Assembly (NCBI GenBank): GCA_002197995.1 | Contig: NGZR01000002.1 | Location: 6,386,001 to 6,450,000, forward strand | Length of the DNA stretch: 64,000 nucleotides | Direction of reading: 5' to 3' | Source of the DNA: Gaeumannomyces sp. JS-464 | Lineage: Eukaryota; Ascomycota; Sordariomycetes; Magnaporthales; Magnaporthaceae | Shown here: piece after piece, positions 23,516 to 33,883 of the stretch | How the letters are laid out: each line of letters starts with the position of its first letter | Numbering within the stretch: the first letter of the stretch is position 1 | Made by a program: the position numbers and the translations under genes | The notes under the pieces: model-generated | Databases searched by the model: none | The model's input: the letters and a program-made list of their open reading frames with translations, nothing else | Told to the model about the DNA's origin: nothing

Positions 23516-26228
23516 ATGCAGATTTCATCGATTCTCGGAGCTACGGGTCACCATGACTCCGCCCAAGCAGCTGGTCTCTCCGAGAAGAACCGGCAGCCGG
23601 CCGACGACGAGGAGCAGGGCAGGCGGATAGCCGACCAGGGCCGCCACCAAGAGTCTCGCAAGCAGGTAGGTTCCGCCTCTCTCTTGTCGAACACACGCAG
23701 CGGGAAAATCGGCAAGGGAAGCAGGGGCTGACGATTGGCTTGTCCGCGCAGACATACAGCGGCCTCGTCCTGCTTTGGGTTAGCTTTCAAGCAACGGGCG
23801 TCATCTATGGCGACATCGGCACCTCGCTCCTCTACGTTTTCTCGTCCACGTTCGAATCGCAGCCGTCATGGGACGACCTGGTCGGGGCGCTCTCCATCAT
23901 CATCATCTGGTCGCTGACCATGATCGTGACGGTCAAGTACGCCTTCATCGTGCTCCGCGCCGACGACGACGGCCAGGGCGGCACCTTTGCGCTCTACACG
24001 CTCCTCGCGCGCTACATCCGCATCGCCCGCCAGGACCCGCACGCCGTCGAGATGCCCGAGATGAAGCGCTACAGCAGCGGCGACATGCAGCCCGCGGGCC
24101 GCAGCCTGCGCAGCTTCCTCGAGTCCTCGCTCGGCGCCCAGCTGGCCCTCAAGATTGTTGGCCTGGCCGGAGTCTCGCTCACCATGGCCGACGGCGTCCT
24201 GGGCCCCGCCCAAAGCGTCCTAGGCGCCGTACAAGGTCTTAAGGTCGTCAACCCGACCTTGAGCACCCCCGTCATCGTCGGCGTCTCGTGCGCCATCCTG
24301 GCCTGCCTTTTCTGCCTGCAGCCTTTTGGTACCAGCAAGCTCGGCACCGGTTTCGCCCCCGTTGTCACCGTTTGGTTGCTGTTTAACCTCTGCTCGGGTT
24401 TGTACAACATCGTTATATATGATTACACCGTTCTGCGCGCTTTTAGCCCTTATTTCGCCTTTGCATACCTCATCCGCAACGGCAACGCGGGCTGGCAGTC
24501 GCTGGGCGGCCTGGTCCTGGCCTTCACCGGCGTCGAGTCGCTCTTCGCCGACATGGGCGCTTTCAGCAAGCGCGCCATCCAGATCTCGTGGCTGGGCCTC
24601 GCCTACCCCTGCCTCCTGATGGCATACGTCGGCCAGGCCTCGTACATCTCCAAGGACGCCTCGGGCACGGCCTTTACGAACCCCTTCTTCTTCACCATAC
24701 CCCCGGGTACTTTTTACTTCGGCATGGTCATCGCCGTCCTGGCTTCCATCGTCGCGTCCCAGGCCCTCATCACGTCCACCTTCCAGCTGCTGGGCCAGGT
24801 CATGCGCATGTCCTATTTCCCGTGCATCCGCGTTGTCCACACCAGCAATAGGTTCCACGACCAGATTTATATACCTGTGGCCAACTGGCTGCTGCTGCTG
24901 GGAACCGTTATCATAACCATCGTTTACAATAATGTGAGTATTTCATTTCAGCCTGGCCCGCATAACCTCGGGCACAAAATCGCCGAGCTAACCCCTGCCC
25001 GAGCCACAGACCACATCACTGGGCGATGCGTACGGAGTGTGCGTGACAATGGTGGCTCTGGTCACCACGTTCATGGTCTCGCTGGTCGCCATCCTCATCT
25101 GGCGGCTGCCTCCGTGGCTGGTGATACCGCTCTTCTTCGTCTTTGCGTCACTCGACGGCGTCTTCCTGACAGCCGTGCTGGCCAAGGTCCCCGATGGCGG
25201 CTGGTTCACCATCGTCCTGGCCCTGATCCTCTCGTTGGTCTTCGTCATCTGGCGGTACGGAAAGGAGGCCCAGTGGACGGCCGAGGCGGCCGAGCCGCTC
25301 ACCGCCCCGTCCATCCTCAAGTTCTCCGCCAGCGCAGACGGGGACGGGGAGGACGATGGGCGCGACTGGGACGGAGACGAGGACGGCAACCAACAACAAA
25401 AACGGCAGCGCAAGGGCCGAGGCGAGGAGGAGGCCATCGGCGCGGTGGCCACGGGCGCAGGCTCGCAGGCCACGGCGGCCGATCTCGGCTATACGGTTCG
25501 GCTACGGTCCATAGGCGGCACGCCCGTGTCGACGGTGCCGGGGTTGGGCATCTTCTTCGACAAGGTCGGCGACCCCACGCAGCTGCCGCCCTCCTTCACC
25601 CACTTTGTGCGCAAGTTCGCCGCGCGACCCTCGGTAATCGTCTTCTTCCACATGCGTGCCCTGCACATCCCCGCCGTCCCCACGCAGGACCGCTTCCTGG
25701 TCTCGCGCGTCTCGTCCGACGCCTGCGGGGTCGGCGGGGGGCCGAGCCTCCTGCCCGACACGTACGCCGTCGTGCTCCGCCACGGCTACGCGGAGGACGT
25801 GCTCCGGCCCGGCCTGGCGCGCGACGTCATCGCCGCGCTGCAGCTGGCTATCATGACGGCCTCGACGACGCCCGCAGCCTCGCCCGGCGGCGGCCACGGC
25901 GCCTCGCCCCTCGTGACGGGCCCGTCCCCGGCGCCGGGTCCGGGCGCGGGCAGACGCCGAGTCCATGGCCCGCGAGCTCGAGCGCCAGGAAGACCTGGCG
26001 CTGGCGGCGCTGCAGAAGGCCTGCCGGGCACAGACCGTGTTCGTGCTGGGCAAGGAGGCCATGCGTGTGAGCAAGGAGGGGGTCGGCCGAAGCAGGACGT
26101 GGAATATCGTTCGCAGAGGCCTGCTCGAGGCGTTCCTCTGGATCAGGGACAACTCGCGCACCAAGCTGGCTGACCTAGACATCGACGTCGACAAGGTGAT
26201 CGAGGTTGGCTTCGTAAAAGAGATTTAG
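23516..26228 (+). CDS. HAK1: HAK/KUP-type potassium transporter
   Basis: Exons 23516-23665, 23752-24933 and 25010-26228 give about 849 residues after removing one extra base between 25913 and 25950. A short polar N-terminus leads into the first membrane helix and the family signature GVIYGDIGTS (about residues 66-75), then a series of about twelve hydrophobic segments including GVLGPAQSVLGAVQGL and AFTGVESLFADMGAF. The second intron (branch site GCTAACC) lies between TVIITIVYNN and TTSLGDAYGVCV. The hydrophilic C-terminal half contains an Asp-rich insert and ends EVGFVKEI. HAK transporters in fungi are plasma-membrane, high-affinity K+ uptake systems coupled to H+ or Na+. Oddity: the usually invariant proline after GDIGTS is leucine here. 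Confidence 0.92.
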
Positions 26229-26783
26229 CCTTCCATGTTGATATACAAGCGTTGCACATCTAGGTTGGGTGCATATTACTTGCAACAACATATATACTTC
26301 ATGTTTGCACTCTGCTTCATTTCGGTGCCGCGTAATCACTCATCCATGCTTTTGAAATGTCTTGCAATCGATATCTGATATTGATATTTTCCCATGTAAA
26401 AGCCATTTGTTGATGGCTTGAAAAGGAACCAGTGGAGCGAACCCGGAGTGCCAGGATCAGGCCACATCCCCTTGAAGAATTGAAGAAGGTAATTGGTACA
26501 GAAAGGTAAGGTGAAAAGAATTCCCGAAACCCGGGGTCGTGACGTCGTAGAATGTGTGCTTCCAAAAGAAAATCAGAAAAGGGTAGATCTGCAAGAAACG
26601 AAGAAACCAGAAATCCAAAACCCAGGCGTCCGGTGACGCACTTGCCGCTGCTCCTTCCCAGTAAGTCACTCCGAGTTCGTTTTATCTATGCGCTACCGCC
26701 CTAGGATAATCAAAAGAACGAGAAAAAAAAAAAAAAAAAAAAAAAGGCAATCAGATAGAAATCGCTAGCCTGTGCTGGCCTCT
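26229..26783. other. Convergent 3' region between HAK and DUF1996 genes
   Basis: About 555 bases, AT-richer than the coding neighbours, ending with a run of 23 A at 26723-26745. It should contain both polyadenylation regions. No gene seen. Confidence 0.6.
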
Positions 26784-28303
26784 TCACCTCCGGCGAGAGT
26801 GCTTGTTGCGGTGGTGGAGCATGTGGTTGTGCAGATGGCGCTTGACGTTGGCGTCAGGGGTAGGTGTGGGAGCGTCGCGCTCGTACACATAAACCGTCTC
26901 CCAGGCGGTAACCGTCTCGTACACAGTAACCAGGGGGGTGGCCGGCGGCATCGGTAGTCTTGACCACCTTGGTGGCGACAGGGGCGGGCTCGTTGTGCTG
27001 CTGGACCGGCTGGGTGATGGTGGGAGCGGGCGGGGCCTGCTGCTGTTGCTCCTTGGGGCTGGACTTGGGGTCGGGGCTGGGGGATGAGTTCGCCTCCTTA
27101 GCCGGGGTCGAGGGCTCCGAGTAAGGCTTGTTGTCCGCAGAGCCGGCCCCATTGGCAGGGGCGGTAGGAGCGGCGGGGGCAGAGTTGGGCATGGGAGCCA
27201 CGTTGACGTTGCCGACACCCCAGCCGGCCAAGGGGTTGTTGCCAGGGAGAGCCGACAGCTTGCCCGTGACTTGCTCGCCGGTAGGGTTCGCGATGTTGCA
27301 CTTGACACTCTTGTCGTTCAGTTGCACACCGGGGCACTTGTCCATGCCGCTGGAACCAGCATCGCAAGTGTCGATGATGTTCTGAAGCACCTTCTCGTCC
27401 CAAGCGGCCAGGAAGTCGCCGTGCATGGAGAAGCCGGTGCGGTCGCCGTTGGAGAGCACAAAGGGCTGTGAGTTGCCGCCCGGAGTCCAGCGGCTCTTGA
27501 ACTTGGGGGTGTTCCAGTACACCTCGAAGAAGATGTGGGGGACGTGGATCCAGCCCTGGGGGCAGTCCTGCATGCCGTTGCCGGTGTTTGGAGGGGAAGG
27601 CCATGTTCGACTTCCAATTGTTCAGGCCGGCAGCCGGGTTGTAGCACGAGGGAAAGTGCAGGTCGGCGCGCAGGGGTGAGGCGGCGTAGCCGTCGCACTC
27701 GGCGAAGGGGAAGCCCACACCCTCGCCCTTGTTGTTCTTGCTGCCCATGCCGGCCATAGAGCCGTCCGAGTTGGCAGGCCACGAGGGCGGGTTGAAGTTG
27801 GAGCGAGGGCAGGTCCACGAGGCCGGCTGGGGGTTCTCGGGTGTGAGCTGGGTATCGCCACCCGAGGCCGGGGCAGTGCGCAGGTTGGCCTTGCCGCTAA
27901 CCATCTGAAGTCCATGGGGGAAGGCCTTGATCTGGTCATTTGTGCCCTCGAAGAAGTAGTAGACGTTCATGTAGAACATCTCGACTGGCTCGAAGGTGTT
28001 GGCGTCCTTGTCGTGGAAGTAGAGCTTGGGGAACCAGTAGGCGCTCATGTCGCCCTTGATCATGGCGGTCGTGCAGCTGGACTTGGAGAGGTCATCGGCT
28101 GTGGCGTTGATGCCGAAGTTGCTGGCGCCCTGGACGGTGTGAACGTGGGCGCTGGTCCGTCCGGGCTCAACAATGGGGTCCATGCGGCCCTCCACGAGGG
28201 GGCCGTCGCCGTTGAAGCGCAGGACGGCAAATGTCCTGCCCTTCTTGGCAGAGACAGCGCCCAGCAGGGCCGCCGCGGCGGAGAAGAAGATGGCGGATTT
28301 CAT
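26784..28303 (-). CDS. Secreted DUF1996 protein
   Basis: A single-exon gene of about 505 residues once two extra bases are discounted (third T at 27587-27589; sixth G at 26933-26938). The start is the Met of a clear signal peptide (MKSAIFFSAAAALLGAVSA). The DUF1996 domain follows, with its conserved opening RMDPIVEPGRTSAHVHTVQG and cysteine-containing segments such as KSSCTTAMIKGDMSAYWFP and CPQGWIHVPHIFFEVYW. After about residue 330 a Pro/Ala/Ser-rich linker leads to a short conserved tail with VTVYETVTAWETVYVYERD and a basic His-rich end. The family is common in fungi and secreted; some members carry WSC domains, not present here. No enzymatic activity is established. The function is unknown, possibly at the cell wall. 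Confidence 0.88.
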
Positions 28304-31240
28304 GATTTCGGAAGCGGCCTGTCTCTCTGCGTGAGATGTGTTTGTGTGCGTCACAAGTGATGAAACGAATCGAAAACTACCACTGCTGGATGTGGTGGTT
28401 GTGAAGGCCTTGTCTCTGAAAGGGGGTATATATTCGTTGGCCGTTTGTGGTCAGGATGGGTATCTCTGCGTCTGAATCTGGCGTGTTGCAGTGTAACCAA
28501 GAAAAGGTGCTGTGTCCGGAGCACCAGGAATGAATGTGTAGCAAAGATGAGCTGGCAGGGGGACGATGAAGTCTTAAGGCTGCTGGCTCGATGCTTGGAT
28601 GAAAGAAGGGCAGTCAAGAACAAAGGTTCTTTGATCTAAAAAGGAGAGGACGGTGCTTGGGGATCGGCAGCTGGGCCGAGTGGCGGGTGAAAGGAGTGCG
28701 AGGCTGGAACCCAAGATAGCCAGCAAGAAACGAAACACGGACGAAGCGAAGGACGGACAAAGGCCCAAGGGAGAGAACAGAGAGACGGCGGTGTCGAGAA
28801 GGAGAAACCACCAACCGCTGGTGCAGGTGGGCGACGAGGCCATTAATACGAGGGAGGGGAGGGAGGCCCAGCCGTGCCAGCCCGCGCAGCCCCCTGGCCC
28901 TGCTCGTGCCGCCGACTGGGTACATGTCTGGCATGCAGCCGGCAGCAGCCTAGGCGCCAGGTACGCGCTCCTGCGGGAGGGGCAGGCCGACGGTGGTATG
29001 GTGGATGGCGCCGATTCGAGACCTCGGGCGCTTGGCCGCGAAGGTTGGGCGGCTTGTCAGTCCCCTCTCCCTAGCTGCAGGCCAAGGACCGGTGGTTTGG
29101 GTAGAGGCAGGCAGTCAGGGGCACCACCACCCCATGCACCGTTTGTGTTTGCGCTGGGGCGGCACGTGCGTTGGGTGGGCGTTTGCACCGTGCGCGGCTC
29201 GCGCCAAAGTAACGGATCAGGCTGGGCCACTGGCACACTGAGCAAAAGAAGGGAAAAAGTATCGTAAAGTGCTGGTGTTCGTGGGAGTGTGGCCCCTGTG
29301 CTAGCGCGGCACGCTAGTGCAAGGGACAGGCTCCTCGCCACCCTTCCCTAGTCTTCCGGCCATCCGACCAACGACGAGGCGAGCTGTGAGCAATAGTGAG
29401 TGTGCACGCAGCCATCATCCCTTTCTCGTGCTTTTTTCGCTCCTCCAACCTCCTTTGAGTGACACCAAGTCGCCAAGCCCTGGCGCGTCGAAAAAGCCGC
29501 AGGCCTGAACTGAATCGCGTAGACAGTTGCTGGACAGGACGGACAGTACAGCACCAGACAGCACAGGACTTCAAATTACCCAGATGGGATTGATGGATTG
29601 ATTGTGACGGTTGCCCAGGGAAGATGCCAGACCCAGATCCAGGTCCCTCAATTGAATTGGGATTGGAAGGAACAGGCGGCTGGAGTGGAGTCTAGCACTG
29701 TCTGCTCCGTCCTCACATCTCCGTGCCCCCTCTCCTTAGCCCGGTTGCTCCTTCCATCTTTTTCTATCTTGGGTTTTTTTCCCCCCGATAGTCCAGAATG
29801 CTACGCTCCCGCTCCGTGCAGCCGATTCCTCAGCACCACCAACAGAAGGCCGAACCACACCACCATTACCGGCAAGACAGCCCCTCCACTTTGGAACATG
29901 AAACGCGCTAGCAGGTGGTTAAAAAAAAGAAAGGAATAGATAAAAGAAAGAAAAATGGAAAAGAAAAGGGCTGGCACCCCACTTTTGCTGCTTGGCGGCT
30001 TATCTACTTGGGCTGTCTTTTTCGCACAAAGACATTCGGCGCCGACGACGAGCAGCCTACGTCAGTGTCAGCTCTTGTGGCTGATTGATTTTCTTCAGAG
30101 TCAAAAATGGACTGGACGAAGGAAGACGTCAGCCTTCCAGCCAAAGTTGATGGATGCATGTCATGTTCTAGCCTTCAGGGTCATTTGGCGGAAACCATGA
30201 GTGCTGCTTCCGGCCTGACCTCCCCTGAGTTGATGTGATTGATAGGGCTCTTGTCAGTGACGGGCCGTTTGTTTCGTTTTGTTTCCAGCTGATCTCCATG
30301 ACGGCCCCCCTTTTTTTCGGTGGCTCGCGCGCGGCTGCGAGTGAAACAAGTCATTTTTCCTTTCTTTCTTTTACCGAGCCCGTGCGCCGCCGTCATGAAA
30401 TGCCCTCAATTTTTTCCTGAGCCACCGAGCCAACCAAAACCAAACCAGGCAGGCGGGAATATGCGGCTGGCTCCCAGCTGGCTCAACCCTGGATGCTGGG
30501 ACCCGGCGCTAGGGTTCTCAGAGATGCCGCGCCAGTGTTCTTGAAAGTCCGGCTCAAATTGCAGGAGAGTGAGCACACGGCTGGCTGGCTGGCTGGTTCC
30601 CTGCCTTCCCGAAGGCGGCACCAAAGACACCACGCTGGCAGCACTCCCGTGAACTCACGAGTCCACGAATCGCACTCGCTGTGCCTCGTGTTGTGTGCCG
30701 TGGCTTAGGTGGTCGGGCACGCGCCCTCTTCCGACAGACGGCCCCGAAGAAATCAGCTCTCGAGCAGCCTCCCGTCCGGTTTCGTTGCACAGCTGCGTCT
30801 TCCCCTCCTTTTCGTCCTCCGTTTGCTTTCTTTCGCGATGCTCCGTCGGGCGGAGGAGGGCGGGGGGGACGGACTGCCCTCCGTCTCCCGCCAAAGGGTC
30901 CGAAACAGAGTCGCAGTGCGTGGACGCCCCAGGTAGACCAAGTTGTGTCGCATGCAGGCGGCAAGGAAACCCGGGTAAAAAATGGAATCGACGTCATCAC
31001 CTCGCAGGCGTCTTCTGTCTGTCTCTCCGCTGCCTGTCTGTCACTCTCTGTCACCACCTGTCCCTGTGTACCTTGGCCAATGCAATAAATATTACCTTAC
31101 CTATCTCCCCGCTCCGTGAGACGATACATCCATCCGTATCTCGAAATGTGTGGCTGTGTGTGACGCGGCCGTGTGCAACAGATATACCACCCGACCTGCA
31201 GGACGCGGTTTTCCCCCGGCTGACGGCGCCTGGGTCGACC
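28304..31240. promoter_or_regulatory. Divergent 2.9 kb region between DUF1996 and PDI-like genes
   Basis: Head-to-head genes flank this stretch. Close to the DUF1996 start (28304-28440) the sequence looks like a leader, with a possible TATA-like element (TATATATT) near 28426. The rest is GC-rich intergenic sequence with a C/T-rich block at 29700-29790 and short A runs near 29920-29955. No conserved coding region is visible on either strand. Confidence 0.5.
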
Positions 31241-33003
31241 ATGATGCCGAGACCCTGCTTCTGGCTCTTTCATCTCCTTCCGCTGCTACCACCCGCCCTG
31301 GGCTGGCAGCACGTGTCCGAGTCCGAGCTAGCTACTGTTGTCGAGCGGCACCGCCTTGCCCTAGTAGTGCGTGCGTAGACGCATGCCCCTCAAAGCGCAT
31401 ACCGATCCCCGGGCAGATTCCTCTCGACGTGCTGCTGACGCGAGTGTGCTAATGTTGGCTGCATGCAGTTGTGCTTGTGAGGATCCCGCCCCCGCCCCCC
31501 GACAGGTGCACACAGCCGGCCCACCGATGCTGACCAACACCACCATACTAGCCCCTAGAGTGAGACCGTGCTCGCCGCCCCCTCCCGACCACACCATCGA
31601 GAACCGGACGCTGAAGTGAGTCCGGACAGGCCCGCATCCCGGTGGCTGGAAGCGCAATGAGACGCCGCAGCAGCCTCTGCCACCGCCGACGAGGCCCTGG
31701 TGAGCATAGACTGTTCCGCTGCTAGCGGCGGCGGTGGTACGGGTGAGGCCTGCGCTCTGGCCGCCCCTGCCTATCCCGCCATCCGCCTTTTCCGCCGAGA
31801 CAGCCACGGCCCGCCTGCTGCATACCAGGGGTCGATGACTGCGGCTGCGTAAGTTCGGCTCCCAACCCATCCCACCACCACTCACCCGAACCAAAAGACG
31901 CGGGCCCCAGCTCTGCCTCCCGCATCGAGCATTAGCGCCTCCAATATCGTGTGAGCTGAGAAGAAGACTTCGCGCCGCCGCCTCAAACCCCGCAGCATCT
32001 CACAGTACCTAGCCCGCCACAGGCGTCCCGACTTGTCGGAGTTGGCCACGGCCGAGACGCTGGCGTCGTTCCAGACGATCGACCAGGTCGTTTTCGTCGC
32101 CTTTGTGCCGCCCCAGGGCGGGGTTGTTGTTGATACCGCCGACGCCAGGACCCTGTCCTACCGCCGTTTAGCCGTTCAGTATCGGGATGAATTCTCATTT
32201 GGTCTCGTGACGGACCCGGCACTCGCCGGCGGCCTGGACGGCCAAGGCGACGGCAGCTCCGAGCGGGCCTTTGTCATCTGCCGCAGACCCGGCGACGGCC
32301 ATGTGTCCCGCTTCGTATTCCCTGATCTGGAGGATGGAGCCGACAGCACTGCCGCCGCCGCCGCGGCGGCGCTCGAAGCCTTCATCCGTGACGCCGGCAG
32401 GCCTGATATCGCACATTTAACGCCGCTGAACCACCAGAGATACCTTGACGTTAGTCTTGGCGTACCATGGGTTTTCATACCATTCCTTTTTGTTTTGCTG
32501 CCATCTTGCCCATGACCCAGCAACTAACACGCAACAAACCCGAACCACCCAGCGGGGCTGGCCCATGGTTTACCTCTTCGCCTGCACGGAGCTCGAGCGG
32601 GATTCCCCTGAGCGCCTCGCTGGCCAAGCTGGCCAAGAGTTACCGCGACTCCCTGACCGTCGTGGTGGCCGACCCTTTCGACTCCCCCGGCCTCCCCGAG
32701 AGGCTCGGCCTGGGCTCGCTGCCGTCGTCGCCCCTGTCGTGCCCCCCTTCGGGGGCGCTGCACCAGCTCTCCAAGGACCGCGTGTATCCGTACCCTAGCG
32801 GCCGCCCCATCGACGCCAGGTCGGTCCAGCAGTGGGGGCTCGACGCCTTTCAGGGCCGGGCTCGCCCGTGGCTGCCGCCCGGCGCCAGCCCCACGTCCTT
32901 TACCGACCTCGGCCCGACCCGCGTGGCCGCCAGGAAGTTCTCCATCGCCTCGATCCCCGGCGTGAAGATCAGGATAGCCGGTCACGGACACAACGAGCTG
33001 TGA
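31241..33003 (+). CDS. PDI-like thioredoxin-fold ER protein (exons partly unresolved)
   Basis: The start at 31241 opens a signal peptide (FWLFHLLPLLPPALGW) and a segment beginning VSESELATVVERHRLALVV. A second block at about 31650-31848 reads EALVSIDCSAASGG and YPAIRLFRRDSH, matching the end of a thioredoxin domain. A third (about 31967-32449) reads ISQYLARHRRPDLSEL and IDQVVFVAFVPP, matching a PDI b-type domain. A fourth (32553-33003) reads RGWPMVYLFACTELE then KLAKSYRDSLTVVVADPF. The protein ends with HNEL, which resembles an HDEL ER-retrieval signal. The frame needs one G removed at 32599-32601. I could not derive a clean splice pattern for 31364-31660; an in-frame TGA lies at about 31666. 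No CxxC active site is visible, so it may be a non-catalytic PDI relative or a decayed gene. Confidence 0.6.
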
Positions 33004-33883
33004 AACAAGGCGGTCACTCGGCGGGCTTCTGAATTGGCCGATCGGCCGGGTTAGGCTGAATTCAGTGTACCAAAATCTCCAGTGTAGATAGAGAAGGGAG
33101 AGAACAAAGGTTATTTTCAAAAAACAAACTGCTTTATTTATGGGGTTATTTATAGATCACCTGAGAATCGTCAACCAGCATGTAAGATATGGAGATCACA
33201 GGGCAATATTTAACCCTATTGAAACATTGAACGTTCTTTTAAATCACGGAGAGGAATAGGAAGAGGAACATCCTGGCAGCGTATTAGACTTGGGTTTTTG
33301 ACGGAAAGCGCGACCGTTGATGGAATGAGTGAGCAGTACAAGGTTACCGTGAATAATTCGAAGATCGTGGGTTGGCGAGAAAGTACGACGGAGGCGGATT
33401 TCAAGGTGAGGTGGATGGATATTGCTAGTAGTTGGATACGTCATAAGGATTTCTTTCTCCTGAAAGTTAGGGCCTCTTGAAAGTTGGGAACATGACGCCA
33501 GCACGCAAAAGATAAATAGGTACCTAGGCCTATTGAAATCCGTGGACGCGGCTTATTTAGAGCCCGCAGCCACTGGGTTTAAGCCACGGTTGACATGCAA
33601 ACAGTCCATCCCCTATTCCCACCGGTCTGATGCCATTGCTGCCGTTGTCACAGCTGCAGTCTTGTCGCCACAATGTCCTTGGTGGTTATGAGTACTAAAG
33701 TCGCCAGGGCTCCCACATGTTTTTTTCTTCCCTCCAATTAAATACGCAGTTGGTATGGATGCTCTGTATATACAGATACTTGGTGCAAATGGGCGTGTGT
33801 ACCCGCGGCCGATAAGCCATGCCCTGGCGTAGCAAGTTTGGTGCCAGCAGGGAGCAAACTGCCAAAGCCCAAAGAGGGCTTGC
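33004..33883. other. Convergent, AT-richer spacer between PDI-like gene and ITC1
   Basis: Contains both 3' untranslated regions. The 33110-33500 part is distinctly AT-richer than its surroundings and has short overlapping reading frames on both strands with no family I recognise. It could be a decayed element. A TAGGTACCTAGG motif lies at 33519-33530. No gene called. Confidence 0.5.

Noticed and set aside
25913..25953. Possible 41-nt intron explaining the frame change near the end of the HAK gene
   Set aside because: It has GT and AG ends but is shorter than usual fungal introns and lacks a branch site. A single extra base in the surrounding C/G runs restores frame equally well and fits the pattern seen in other genes.
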